40,087 nt of DNA from Altibacter sp. Its GTDB lineage: Bacteria; Bacteroidota; Bacteroidia; Flavobacteriales; Flavobacteriaceae. A program made the translations under genes and the position numbers. The notes below the pieces were generated by a model. That model was not told where the DNA came from. It saw only the letters and a list, made by a program, of their open reading frames with translations, and did no database searches. The stretch covers positions 1 through 40,087 of the forward strand of contig NZ_JAIOHK010000002.1 in NCBI RefSeq assembly GCF_019913785.1, written 5' to 3'. Below are positions 18,406 to 27,049 of the stretch, piece by piece; position 1 is the stretch's first letter; every line of letters starts with the position of its first letter.

Positions 18406-19785
18406 ATGAAAAAGTATGTCCCAATACTAGTATGCCTTCTCTTTTCCGGATTCTTTTATGCCCAAATTGATTTTGTGCCTTTTGCGGATGGGTTTAACAG
18501 TCCCGTAGATCTTCAAAATGCAGGCGATGAACGTCTCTTTGTGGTAGAGCAAGGCGGAAGGATTAAAATTTTAAATCCGGATGGAACCACAAATCCAACA
18601 CTATTTTTAAATATTTCAACACTTGTCTCTACCGGAAGTGAACAAGGACTCTTGGGCCTGGCATTTCACCCCGATTACACGAACAATGGTTATTTTTATG
18701 TAAACTATACAAAGACAAACGGCGATACTCGAATCGCGAGATATTCGGTTGACCCGGGAGATCCCAATGTGACCCTCCCAAATTCTGAATTGACCATAAT
18801 AGAATACAACCAGCCTTTTAGTAATCACAATGGGGGCGGAATTGCTTTTGGCCCAAATGATGGCTACTTATACATAGCTGCCGGTGATGGCGGAAGTGGT
18901 GGTGACCCCGGAAACAGGGCCCAAAACACCGCACTACTATTGGGCAAATTGTTGCGAATAGATATAGACAATCCAATGCCTCCTAACAATTACGGCATCC
19001 CACCCGATAATCCCTTTGCGGGAAGTGTAAATGATGCCGAAGAAATTTGGGCTTATGGCTTGCGAAATCCATGGCGATTTTCATTTGACAGTGCCAATGG
19101 TGATGTATGGATTGGCGATGTTGGTCAGGCTGACGTAGAAGAAATAGACCGTGCCGGTAGTGCCGAAGCGGGACTCAATTACGGGTGGAGATGCTACGAA
19201 GGCTCTGTCCCATTTAACACAACAGGTTGCCCCGACCCAAGCGAGCTTACCTTCCCCATTGCCGAATACAGTTCGAGCACCGGGAGTGGAAATTGCTCTA
19301 TTACCGGAGGTTATGTATATAGAGGCACCGATTTTCCTATTCACAATGGGCTGTATTTTGCGGCAGATGTGTGTAGCGGGCGCGTATTTACGGTAGATAG
19401 TACCGGCGATCTAACCGACTGGGGCACCTTTGGTGGATCGTGGGTGTCATTTGGTGTCGATTATCAAAATGAATTGTACATCGTCGATATTGGTGGTCGC
19501 GTATTAGCGTTTGATGGTGGTGATTTAGGGACAGCTGATTATGATATGGAAGAAGTAGTTATGGTTCCGAATCCTGCTTCGGAGTATGTGAACTTCAGTT
19601 TTAAATCTGATAAAATAGCTACAATTACAATCTTGGATATGAAGGGGAGTGTTTTACTTTCTGAAGAAAATATCCTTGCTTCAGAAAAAAATATTTCAGT
19701 GACGAATCTTTCACAAGGTATTTATTTGGTGAAAGTTATTTCTGAAACAGGAGGTACACAACTAAAAAAGCTGATCGTAAGATAG
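18406..19785 (+). CDS. Secreted PQQ-dependent sugar dehydrogenase-like protein with type IX sorting tail
   Basis: A 459-residue exported protein with a signal peptide (MKKYVPILVCLLFSGFFYAQ). The body is a six-bladed GSDH/Yli-type propeller: GLLGLAFHPDYTNNGYFYVNYT, then NHNGGGIAFGPNDGYLYIAAGDGG, LLGKLLRIDIDNP, YGLRNPWRFSFD and GDVWIGDVGQADVEEID. Relatives oxidise aldose sugars with PQQ and calcium. The last 75 residues (VPNPASEYVNFSF ... GIYLVKVISETG ... KLIVR) are a type A sorting domain for the type IX secretion system, so the protein is likely extracellular or surface-attached. An in-frame TTG at 18388 gives MKKLYV before the true MKK; I prefer ATG 18406. No PQQ synthesis gene is in view. 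Confidence 0.92.
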   Translation: MKKYVPILVCLLFSGFFYAQIDFVPFADGFNSPVDLQNAGDERLFVVEQGGRIKILNPDGTTNPTLFLNISTLVSTGSEQGLLGLAFHPDYTNNGYFYVNYTKTNGDTRIARYSVDPGDPNVTLPNSELTIIEYNQPFSNHNGGGIAFGPNDGYLYIAAGDGGSGGDPGNRAQNTALLLGKLLRIDIDNPMPPNNYGIPPDNPFAGSVNDAEEIWAYGLRNPWRFSFDSANGDVWIGDVGQADVEEIDRAGSAEAGLNYGWRCYEGSVPFNTTGCPDPSELTFPIAEYSSSTGSGNCSITGGYVYRGTDFPIHNGLYFAADVCSGRVFTVDSTGDLTDWGTFGGSWVSFGVDYQNELYIVDIGGRVLAFDGGDLGTADYDMEEVVMVPNPASEYVNFSFKSDKIATITILDMKGSVLLSEENILASEKNISVTNLSQGIYLVKVISETGGTQLKKLIVR

Positions 19786-19794
19786 CGTACTTTC

Positions 19795-20508
19795 ATGGCA
19801 CCTGAAAAAGGAAACTTGTATTTAATCCCATGTACTTTGGGAGATACGCCTCCGTTAGAGGTGCTTCCGCTTTTGGTAAAAAAAGCAGTAGAACAGATCG
19901 ATCATTACGTCGTTGAGCATGAAAAAAATGCCAGACGGTTTATTAAAAGTTTGGCACCTCGAAAGTCACAACCCGATTTACACATTCAGCTTATCAATAA
20001 GTTCACCAATGAAAGTGAGATCCCTGATATGTTAACCCCTTGTCTCGAAGGATTTGATGTAGGTGTAATCTCCGATGCTGGCTGTCCCGGGATTGCAGAT
20101 CCGGGAGCCGCTGTTGTGGCGCAAGCGCATTTACAAGGAATTAAAGTGGTTCCTTTGGTTGGCCCCTCATCGATATTAATGGCTATGATGGCCAGTGGCT
20201 TTAACGGACAGAATTTTGCCTTCAACGGTTATTTACCCATCGATAAGCGAGAACGAAAGGATGAAATCAAGCGGTTAGAACGCCTTTCAATGGAACGTGA
20301 ACAATCGCAATTGTTTATTGAAACTCCGTATCGCAATAATCAACTTATGGAAAGTCTGTTAAGTTCGCTACACAACGATACCCAACTATGTGTGGCCTGT
20401 GATATTACACTTCCTTCCGAATACATCCTTACAACCTCGGTGGAACGGTGGAAAAAAATAAAGGTGGACCTCTCGAAGCGACCCACCTTATTTATTATTC
20501 AAAAATAA
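19795..20508 (+). CDS. RsmI-like SAM-dependent methyltransferase (tetrapyrrole methylase fold)
   Basis: A 237-residue protein. The N-terminus GNLYLIPCTLGD and the later VISDAGCPGIADPGA plus PLVGPSSILMAMMASG match the RsmI branch of tetrapyrrole-type methyltransferases, which 2'-O-methylates C1402 of 16S rRNA. It differs from classic RsmI at the first motif (IPCTLGD rather than VATPIGN) and is shorter (RsmI is about 280), so the substrate may differ. It lies 9 nt after the sugar dehydrogenase and ends 7 nt from the convergent gene. Confidence 0.85.
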   Translation: MAPEKGNLYLIPCTLGDTPPLEVLPLLVKKAVEQIDHYVVEHEKNARRFIKSLAPRKSQPDLHIQLINKFTNESEIPDMLTPCLEGFDVGVISDAGCPGIADPGAAVVAQAHLQGIKVVPLVGPSSILMAMMASGFNGQNFAFNGYLPIDKRERKDEIKRLERLSMEREQSQLFIETPYRNNQLMESLLSSLHNDTQLCVACDITLPSEYILTTSVERWKKIKVDLSKRPTLFIIQK

Positions 20509-20515
20509 ATTTTTC

Positions 20516-21160
20516 TTATTTCACTTTTGCTTTTCTACTGGCAACAATATGGGACGTATCATAGCCCGAGAATTTCTTTAAATAATATCGTATGGATGTA
20601 CCGTTGGCATCTTCAAATCGCTGCTCCCCTCCACTGCGCAAGAATTTCTTAACATTCCCTGCTCCTGCCAAGTGTGCTGCTGCTAGGATGCCGGATTCAG
20701 TAATCTTTACGCCTCCAATATGGCGTCCATTGTATCGTTTAATGTCTTTGCGCAAGATCCATTTATTACGCGCTGTATAGGCTGTAAAAGCCTTTTCCTG
20801 TAAAAAGGTATCTTCTAAGAATTGTTCAGAATTCTTAATACCGATCATATGTAAAGTAGATTTACCGAATTGGTATTTCCCCATATAACCAAATTGGTTG
20901 ATGATACTATAATTTCCTCTGGATTCTTTAAAGCCCAAAGCCTCTTTAAACCCAACATAGGTTTTCCCTAAGAATAAGTTATAGGACATCGGTAGCGTGG
21001 TTTCTGAAACCAGTTCAAATTCATTTGGAACCGTATAACAAAGTGCAACACCTTCCAACTTATAATGAGAAAGGTCAATGCGTTCGTTAAACGAAAAACC
21101 TGTCGCCACGAAAATAGCAACTAGCAGTAAAACGGTAACTCGTAAATGACTCTGTTTCAT
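20516..21160 (-). CDS. Exported lysozyme/lytic-transglycosylase-like protein
   Basis: A 214-residue protein with an N-terminal hydrophobic export segment (LRVTVLLLVAIFVATGFSF). The central block ALGFKESRGNYSIINQFGYMGKYQFGKSTL has the glutamate-serine-arginine-glycine pattern and aromatic helix of lysozyme-fold peptidoglycan cleavage enzymes; the Glu in KESRG is the likely acid. Later AAAHLAGAGNVKKFL is also typical. I infer cell-wall cleavage in the periplasm but cannot name the exact family. It is monocistronic, convergent with the methyltransferase, with a TACCTTTG element 50 nt upstream. Confidence 0.75.
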   Translation of the reverse strand: MKQSHLRVTVLLLVAIFVATGFSFNERIDLSHYKLEGVALCYTVPNEFELVSETTLPMSYNLFLGKTYVGFKEALGFKESRGNYSIINQFGYMGKYQFGKSTLHMIGIKNSEQFLEDTFLQEKAFTAYTARNKWILRKDIKRYNGRHIGGVKITESGILAAAHLAGAGNVKKFLRSGGEQRFEDANGTSIRYYLKKFSGYDTSHIVASRKAKVK

Positions 21161-21513
21161 TTGTTTTTAAAATTTAAGTGAAATCACTAACACTCTTATT
21201 TTCAGCCTGCAAAGGTACTAAATAATTCAAAGGTTTTCTGTAAACCCTGTTAAAAATTGTTAAATTGGCAAATTTTTGGGTTAAAAGCGCCTTTTTATTA
21301 ACAATAATTTAAGGAAAGGTAAACGAATAAGTGACATGTTTTAATCTTATAGACGTACTTTAATTAACAATGTTACATGTAGGTTTCGCTTTTGAGAAAG
21401 AGCCGAATAGCCCATAGATATGTAGCTGAAGGAGAGTTGCTTATAAACTAAAAGTGCGAAAAAAGTTAAAAACTAAGTATTTTAAGAAAAAAACAGAAGT
21501 TGTGGGAGGCAGA
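21161..21513 (-). other. 353-nt AT-rich gap without a recognised gene
   Basis: Between the lysozyme-like gene and mltG (both minus). Apart from the TACCTTTG element I see no convincing gene, RNA or strong terminator. A small palindrome AAAAGCGCCTTTT (21283-21295) is too short to call. Confidence 0.6.
21210..21217 (-). promoter_or_regulatory. -7 element (TACCTTTG) for the lysozyme-like gene
   Basis: A perfect TAnnTTTG on the minus strand with a predicted leader of about 45 nt. No TTG lies at the ideal distance. Confidence 0.45.
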
Positions 21514-22554
21514 TTATCTATTCACCCCATTAGCATTCACCCAACGAACGTATGCTGCCTTATTCACGTTGTGTTGCGTCAAGGTTTTGGCAAATTTGTG
21601 ATACCCAAAGTTCGTCACATCCGCAACAAAATAAAAGTAGTCGTGCTTCTCTGGATTGAGTACCGCTTCTATGGAAGAAATATCGGGCATAGCAATTGGT
21701 CCCGGTGGTACGCCCGCATATTTATAGGTATTATACGGGGAGTCCAACTCAAGGTCCACATATAAAACCCGTTTGATAACTTGGTCAAAGTCATTTTCCG
21801 ATTTCTTTTTCGCATAGATCACAGTAGGATCTGCCTGTAACAACATTCCCCTATTCAATCGATTGATATAAACACCCGCCACACGCGGACGCTCATCGGA
21901 TTTTGCCGTTTCCTTTTGAACTATGGCCGCCAATGACATCACCTGTTCATTGGTCAATCCAACGGCCTTTGCTTTTTGTAATCGCGACTCGTTCCAAAAA
22001 CTCTTGTATTCTTTCAACATTCGGTTTCTAAATTCCACAGCCGAAGTATTCCAGTACAACTCATAAGTATTGGGGATGTACATCGAAAGTGCTGTATCGG
22101 TATTGAATTTCGCTTCGACTAAAAAATCTGGATCGCGCATTGCCGCGATAAGCGATAAACTATCGGCTTCTATCTGATTTGCCATATGACCGGCGAGATC
22201 TTCTAAACGCTCCTGATTATTAAACTTGATATCGATAGGAATATTCTTTGAACGTATGGTGTTGACAATATCATTATTATTCATCCCCTTTTTAATAAGA
22301 TAGTGTCCCGGTTTGATATTTGCCGGATATCCCTTTCTATTCGCAACCGCTTCAAAAGCAATGGCGTCGTCTAATAATGGACGCAATTCGTCCAACACAT
22401 CACTAAACCGAGCCCCAGTTGGAATATACACATGTGCCTCTTCATTATTAAAGGCCGTATTCGAAACAAAAACACTGTTGTACACATAGTAGGCGAATGC
22501 CGCCATCGCAGCCAAACCAATAAAAACGATGGCTATTATAATCTTTTTAATCAT
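21514..22554 (-). CDS. mltG: Endolytic transglycosylase MltG
   Basis: A 346-residue inner-membrane enzyme that cuts nascent glycan strands and sets their length. One N-terminal anchor (IIIAIVFIGLAAMAAFAYYVY) is followed by a LysM-like domain and the YceG catalytic domain. Glu215 in AAIVQKETAKSDE is the catalytic residue, followed by RPRVAGVYINRLNRGMLLQADPT and the later YNTYKYAGVPPGPIAMP. The start overlaps the GNAT stop by 8 nt, so it is the third gene of dapF-GNAT-mltG. Confidence 0.96.
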   Translation of the reverse strand: MIKKIIIAIVFIGLAAMAAFAYYVYNSVFVSNTAFNNEEAHVYIPTGARFSDVLDELRPLLDDAIAFEAVANRKGYPANIKPGHYLIKKGMNNNDIVNTIRSKNIPIDIKFNNQERLEDLAGHMANQIEADSLSLIAAMRDPDFLVEAKFNTDTALSMYIPNTYELYWNTSAVEFRNRMLKEYKSFWNESRLQKAKAVGLTNEQVMSLAAIVQKETAKSDERPRVAGVYINRLNRGMLLQADPTVIYAKKKSENDFDQVIKRVLYVDLELDSPYNTYKYAGVPPGPIAMPDISSIEAVLNPEKHDYFYFVADVTNFGYHKFAKTLTQHNVNKAAYVRWVNANGVNR

Positions 22555-23080
22555 GGGCTAGTAGTTGATATAGGTATTCGTTTTTATAGGTTCCTTCTGA
22601 AAAAATCCAATCCTTTTTAACTCCCGTTTGTATAAATCCGAGTTTTTCGAATAGCTGGATGCTCTGTTCATTTCCTTCGGTAATATTCGCATATACCTGA
22701 TGCATCCGCAAATGAGTAAAGGCATAATTACAAAGCAGTTGAAGCGATTGTGCCGCATACCCTTTGCCTCTGTCTTCCGACTTAAAAATAACAATGCCTA
22801 TACCTACTTTATTGTGTTTGGGGTCAAAATCGAAGAGATCGACAAATCCCAACGGGCGTTCTGCTCCTTTTTTGCATATGACCAATCGCAATTGTTTTAC
22901 TTCGTAAATATCGCGATGCGCATTTTTTAAATACTGCTTCAAAACAAATTTTGAATAAGGTGTCGTGGTATTACTCACTTCCCAAAGCGATTCGTCATTC
23001 TCAAGTTCGTACAAGAACTCAAGATCGGAAGGCTCCAAAGCCCGAAGTTTGATTTCTTTTCCTTCAAGACTATTCATCAC
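22547..23080 (-). CDS. GNAT-family N-acetyltransferase, RimJ/SpeG-like
   Basis: A 177-residue acetyltransferase. The start MNSLEGKEIKLRALEPSDLEFLYELEND is typical of the Acetyltransf_3 group (RimJ/RimL, SpeG). The acetyl-CoA loop is FKSEDRGKGYAAQSLQLL, followed by VYANITEGNEQSIQLFEKLGF. The substrate (a protein N-terminus or polyamine) cannot be told. It overlaps dapF by 11 nt and mltG by 8 nt. Two consecutive ATGs make the exact start uncertain by one codon. Confidence 0.92.
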   Translation of the reverse strand: MMNSLEGKEIKLRALEPSDLEFLYELENDESLWEVSNTTTPYSKFVLKQYLKNAHRDIYEVKQLRLVICKKGAERPLGFVDLFDFDPKHNKVGIGIVIFKSEDRGKGYAAQSLQLLCNYAFTHLRMHQVYANITEGNEQSIQLFEKLGFIQTGVKKDWIFSEGTYKNEYLYQLLAHD

Positions 23081-23849
23081 TCCATATACCTTTATAAACC
23101 TGCTTTGCAGGTCCGATTAACCAAATATTTTTATAACCGGTTGCTGTTTTGTCAAAAGTTACCTGCAGCATCCCGCCGGGCGTTTTTAAGGTTACTTCGT
23201 TGGTGGAAGTCAGCCCGGTTTCATATAATGCGAGTGCCACCGCCGTAACCCCGGTCCCACACGACAAAGTTTCATCTTCAACCCCACGTTCGTAAGTGCG
23301 AACTGAAAAAATGTCATTTCCATTTGACTCCACAAAATTAATGTTGGCACCTTCTTTTCCATAGCGGGCATTTCGAATCGACTTCCCTTCAGCAAAAACA
23401 TTATAGGTATCCAAGCCTGAAACGAGTTGAACATGGTGTGGAGATCCTGTATGTACAAAGCTGTGGTCTTCGTCTATATATACCTTATTCACATCGTTCA
23501 TTTTTAATGAAATCGTGTTACCCTTAATGGTAGCCTGGTGTAATCCATCTACTGCTTCGAAGGTAGCGTTTGTTTTAATAATGCCCAGCTGCTTCGCAAA
23601 ATGCGCAATACAACGACCTCCATTGCCACACATAGAACTTAAATTTCCGTCGGCATTATAATACACCATCGAAAAATTGGCCGTGGGATGTAGCTCCAAG
23701 AGTATGAGTCCATCTGCCCCTATGCCAAATTTTCGGTCGCACAATTGACGAACTAGTTTGGTATTATTTTTGGGGAAAAACTGTTGACGATTATCAATCA
23801 GCACAAAATCGTTCCCTGTTCCTTGATATTTATAGAAGGTAAATTCCAT
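23070..23849 (-). CDS. dapF: Diaminopimelate epimerase
   Basis: A 259-residue epimerase converting LL- to meso-diaminopimelate for lysine and peptidoglycan. The two catalytic cysteines are Cys74 in MCGNGGRC and Cys197 in TLSCGTGVTA. The N-terminus FYKYQGTGNDFVLIDN and the internal FGIGADGLILLE are diagnostic. Length is slightly short of E. coli DapF (274) but normal for the phylum. TACCTTTG ends 5 nt before the ATG, another predicted leaderless start. It heads dapF-GNAT-mltG. Confidence 0.97.
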   Translation of the reverse strand: MEFTFYKYQGTGNDFVLIDNRQQFFPKNNTKLVRQLCDRKFGIGADGLILLELHPTANFSMVYYNADGNLSSMCGNGGRCIAHFAKQLGIIKTNATFEAVDGLHQATIKGNTISLKMNDVNKVYIDEDHSFVHTGSPHHVQLVSGLDTYNVFAEGKSIRNARYGKEGANINFVESNGNDIFSVRTYERGVEDETLSCGTGVTAVALALYETGLTSTNEVTLKTPGGMLQVTFDKTATGYKNIWLIGPAKQVYKGIWSDE

Positions 23850-23854
23850 GAAGA

Positions 23855-23862
23855 CAAAGGTA
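23855..23862 (-). promoter_or_regulatory. -7 element (TACCTTTG) 5 nt before dapF
   Basis: A perfect TAnnTTTG on the minus strand, then TCTTC, then ATG 23849. Confidence 0.6.
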
Positions 23863-23960
23863 TAAAAAGCGACGTCTACTTGAGCGATTTTTCACTTGTT
23901 AAATGGAAGTTAATTCTGAAACAATTAAGAAATATTATCGTCTTTTAATAGTTAAATTTA

Positions 23961-25376
23961 ATGTATAAAACGAAAATGGATATGAAACAGACACTTCGAT
24001 TATTTTTAGTAGCAGTTGTTGCAGGTGCAATAACATTGGGAGGTTATAAAATGTTTGTCGAAACTAGCGATGTTTCCATCGTTTCTGAAAATGAAACCCC
24101 TTCTTTTATTCCAACCAACTTTTCAACCTTTACAGCTCCGGCAGGTAGTATCGATTTTACCGAAGCCGCCGAAAAAACGGTAAATGCCGTTGTTCACGTT
24201 AAAAATAAAACCATTACTACACAGCCCAGAAGTTTGATGGAGTACTTCAGCGGTCGCGGAATCGCACGCGAAATGGTAGGTTCGGGTAGTGGTGTAATTA
24301 TTTCCCCGGATGGTTATATAGTTACAAACAATCACGTGATTGCAAATGCCTCTGAACTTTCGGTGACGCTAAACAATAACAAAACATATAATGCCGAATT
24401 GGTCGGTACCGATCCTAAGACCGATATTGCATTGATTAAACTGGACAGCGACGAAGAATTCCCTTATGTTCCTTTCGGAAACTCAAACGATATAAAATTA
24501 GGAGAATGGGTCTTGGCTGTTGGAAACCCTTTTAACCTTACGTCTACTGTCACTGCGGGGATCATCAGTGCCAAAGCCAGAGATCTTAATGAATTCGATG
24601 GCAACCCACAATCTTTTATCCAGACCGATGCAGCCGTAAACCGCGGTAACAGTGGTGGTGCTTTGGTCAATACGCGCGGAGAGCTTATAGGAATCAATAC
24701 GGCCATTACTTCCGAAACCGGATCGTATGTAGGTTATGCCTTCGCTGTTCCCTCAAATAATGCGAGAAAGGTAATTGAAGATATTATGGAATTTGGTAAC
24801 GTGCAGCGTGGTATTTTAGGGATTACGGGAGCTACGCTCAATTCGGCCATAGCAAATCAAATAGGTGTGGACGAGTCGGAAGGAGTTTATGTCAACGGTA
24901 TTGAAAAAGGTAGTGGCGCCGAAAAAGGCGGTATTTTAGAAGGTGATATTATCAAACAATTGGATGGATATAAGGTAAGTAAATTCTCCGATCTTGCAGG
25001 ATATTTAGGCTCCAAACGTCCAAATGATGTGGTAGAGGTTACCGTGATGCGCAATGGAAGAGAACGCAATATTCCGGTGACACTCATAAAATTAGAAACT
25101 TTCGAAATTGATGATCTTGGATTAGAAGTGAAAAATGCTACCCAATCCGATCTACGTGCGCACAATGTATCAAATGGTGTTATCGTGACCAGATCACTTA
25201 CTAAGGAAATGGCACAATACGACCTTTCGGGCATTATTATCACAAAGATCAATGATGAAAAAATAAACGATATAGACGACGTAAAACGAATCATGAATGG
25301 GCGTAATTACAAGGTCCCAATTAAAATGACCTTTGTCGATAAACAAGGACAGTTAAACTCGTTCATCTTCAGGTAG
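23961..25376 (+). CDS. Periplasmic serine protease, HtrA/Deg family
   Basis: A 471-residue trypsin-like protease and chaperone. An N-terminal hydrophobic segment (LRLFLVAVVAGAITLGG) exports or anchors it. The catalytic triad is His125 (VTNNHVI), Asp155 (DPKTDIALIKL) and Ser231 (NRGNSGGAL). Two PDZ domains follow (about 285-375 and 390-471), the first with GVYVNGIEKGSGAEKGGILEGD. It degrades or refolds envelope proteins under stress. Start codons 23961, 23976 and 23982 are all possible; MKQTLRLF at 23982 looks most like a plain signal peptide. It is divergent from dapF, with a terminator downstream. Confidence 0.95.
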   Translation: MYKTKMDMKQTLRLFLVAVVAGAITLGGYKMFVETSDVSIVSENETPSFIPTNFSTFTAPAGSIDFTEAAEKTVNAVVHVKNKTITTQPRSLMEYFSGRGIAREMVGSGSGVIISPDGYIVTNNHVIANASELSVTLNNNKTYNAELVGTDPKTDIALIKLDSDEEFPYVPFGNSNDIKLGEWVLAVGNPFNLTSTVTAGIISAKARDLNEFDGNPQSFIQTDAAVNRGNSGGALVNTRGELIGINTAITSETGSYVGYAFAVPSNNARKVIEDIMEFGNVQRGILGITGATLNSAIANQIGVDESEGVYVNGIEKGSGAEKGGILEGDIIKQLDGYKVSKFSDLAGYLGSKRPNDVVEVTVMRNGRERNIPVTLIKLETFEIDDLGLEVKNATQSDLRAHNVSNGVIVTRSLTKEMAQYDLSGIIITKINDEKINDIDDVKRIMNGRNYKVPIKMTFVDKQGQLNSFIFR

Positions 25377-25396
25377 TCTGTTTCTTTCTGAAGAAG

Positions 25397-25435
25397 ATAC
25401 CCCTCTTTAAATCAATTTTTTAGAGGGGTATTTAT
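25397..25435 (+). terminator. Intrinsic terminator of the htrA-like gene
   Basis: The 10-bp stem ATACCCCTCT (25397-25406) / AGAGGGGTAT (25422-25431) is followed by TTATTTTTA. Confidence 0.8.
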
Positions 25436-25472
25436 TTTTACAAATATGCTTCAGTAGCTGCTCGGAAATAGT

Positions 25473-25480
25473 TACTTTTG
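25473..25480 (+). promoter_or_regulatory. -7 element (TACTTTTG) for gap
   Basis: A perfect TAnnTTTG; the predicted leader to ATG 25514 is about 30 nt. It overlaps the in-frame TTG at 25478, ruling that codon out as the start. Confidence 0.5.
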
Positions 25481-25513
25481 CAAAAAATTTTAACCCCTTT
25501 AAACTATACAACT

Positions 25514-26962
25514 ATGAGTTTTGATGACGTTTATGAAAAAGAACTGTCTTTTCAAACCGACCGCCGAAAAGCAACGGTAGAATTTATTAAGATTGTTAGT
25601 GACCTTTGGTATGACAAGGCCATCGAATTGGTGCTTTTCAGAAACCAATTGATCGATCGAAATGTTAGCGAGATTTTAAATCTGCACGAATATGCCGGCG
25701 AGTTTGTCCAAAAACCAATTTCTATTTTTGATTCGGTAGAAATTGCCCAAGCCATCAAAACTCTCGACCTACCGCCTGCAAAATTGGATATTGGCAAATT
25801 AACTTTTGAGTACCATTTGGAAGACAATCGTTATGAAGATGCTATTGCCTTTGTAAGTGATAAATTAAAGGACGCGAAAAAAACAAACAATATCACTCCG
25901 AAAGATGTGGTTTTGTATGGCTTCGGAAGAATTGGTCGCTTGTTGGCAAGAGAATTAATGACCCGTACCGGACAAGGGAGTCAGATGCGGCTACGCGCTA
26001 TTGTAACTCGTGGAGCCATTGATCAAACTGTATTGGAAAAAAGAGCTTCTTTACTTCAGTATGATTCGGTTCACGGCGATTTTCCGGGTACCGTTCGTAC
26101 CGATCTTGAAAACAGTGCACTTATCATAAATGGAACCACGGTTCATATCATTTCAGCAAATAATCCGGAAGAAATTGACTACACCAAATACGGGATAGAA
26201 GATGCCTTGATTATTGACAATACAGGTGCCTTTAGAGATCATGAAGCTTTGAGTCGACATCTAAAGGCAAAAGGAGCCGCCAAGGTATTACTAACGGCGC
26301 CCGGAAAGGGAGTGCCAAATATTGTACATGGTGTAAATCATAGTGAACACGATCCAAACAAGGTTGATATCTTTTCGGCTGCGTCCTGTACTACAAATGC
26401 AATTACTCCTATTTTAAAGGCTATCGAAGATAGCTTTGGTGTAGTACAAGGGCATTTGGAAACGATCCATGCCTATACCAACGACCAGAATCTGGTAGAC
26501 AATATGCACAAGAAGTACCGTCGTGGTCGTGCTGCTGCCTTAAACATGGTAATTACCGAAACCGGTGCAGGAAGTGCGGTTACAAAAGCACTCCCTTCGT
26601 TTGAAGGAAAGCTCACTTCTAATGCGATTCGCGTTCCTGTCCCAAACGGATCTTTAGCGATCTTGAAATTGGAATTGGGAACACAAACGTCCATCGATGG
26701 GATAAATTCGGTGATGAAAAAATACGCCTTGGAAGGCGATTTGGTAGAGCAAATTAAGTACTCTTTGAACAACGAATTGGTATCCAGTGATATCGTAGGT
26801 TCTTCGGCACCTTCTATTTACGACAGTAATGCGACCATCGTTGCCAACGATGGTAAGAACGTGGTGTTATATATATGGTACGACAACGAATACGGATATA
26901 GTCATCAGGTAATTCGATTGGCTAAATATATTTCGAAAGTAAGACGGTATACCTATTATTAA
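25514..26962 (+). CDS. gap: Glyceraldehyde-3-phosphate dehydrogenase, long Bacteroidota form
   Basis: A 482-residue enzyme converting glyceraldehyde 3-phosphate to 1,3-bisphosphoglycerate with NAD(P). The classical enzyme starts only at about residue 131 (DVVLYGFGRIGRLLARELM); the active-site Cys292 is in SAASCTTNAITPI, and YDNEYGYSHQVIRL near the end is standard. The first 130 residues are an extra helical segment absent from the usual 330-residue GAPDH but known in other Bacteroidota. Its role is not known to me. The ATG at 25514 was chosen because the upstream TTG lies in the promoter. It has its own terminator. Confidence 0.95.
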   Translation: MSFDDVYEKELSFQTDRRKATVEFIKIVSDLWYDKAIELVLFRNQLIDRNVSEILNLHEYAGEFVQKPISIFDSVEIAQAIKTLDLPPAKLDIGKLTFEYHLEDNRYEDAIAFVSDKLKDAKKTNNITPKDVVLYGFGRIGRLLARELMTRTGQGSQMRLRAIVTRGAIDQTVLEKRASLLQYDSVHGDFPGTVRTDLENSALIINGTTVHIISANNPEEIDYTKYGIEDALIIDNTGAFRDHEALSRHLKAKGAAKVLLTAPGKGVPNIVHGVNHSEHDPNKVDIFSAASCTTNAITPILKAIEDSFGVVQGHLETIHAYTNDQNLVDNMHKKYRRGRAAALNMVITETGAGSAVTKALPSFEGKLTSNAIRVPVPNGSLAILKLELGTQTSIDGINSVMKKYALEGDLVEQIKYSLNNELVSSDIVGSSAPSIYDSNATIVANDGKNVVLYIWYDNEYGYSHQVIRLAKYISKVRRYTYY

Positions 26963-26984
26963 TAGTTGGATTGATCTAAAGTTT

Positions 26985-27017
26985 AAAAGCCCATTGAGAA
27001 ATCGATGGGCTTTTTTT
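26985..27017 (+). terminator. Intrinsic terminator of gap
   Basis: The 10-bp stem AAAAGCCCAT (26985-26994) / ATGGGCTTTT (27005-27014) is followed by further T's. Confidence 0.85.
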
Positions 27018-27037
27018 AGTATCCCTTCGGAAATATT

Positions 27038-27045
27038 TACATTTA
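27038..27045 (+). promoter_or_regulatory. Near-consensus -7 element (TACATTTA) 4 nt before the GNAT gene
   Basis: Differs from TAnnTTTG only in the last base; TCCT separates it from ATG 27050. It has the same short spacing as at ligA and bamD. Confidence 0.35.
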
Positions 27046-27049
27046 TCCT

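Noticed and set aside
21283-21295. AAAAGCGCCTTTT palindrome as mltG terminator
   Set aside because: Only a 5-bp stem and more than 200 nt beyond the mltG stop.
21454-21765. Plus-strand open frame of 103 codons
   Set aside because: Antisense to the 3' end of mltG with a composition typical of a shadow frame.
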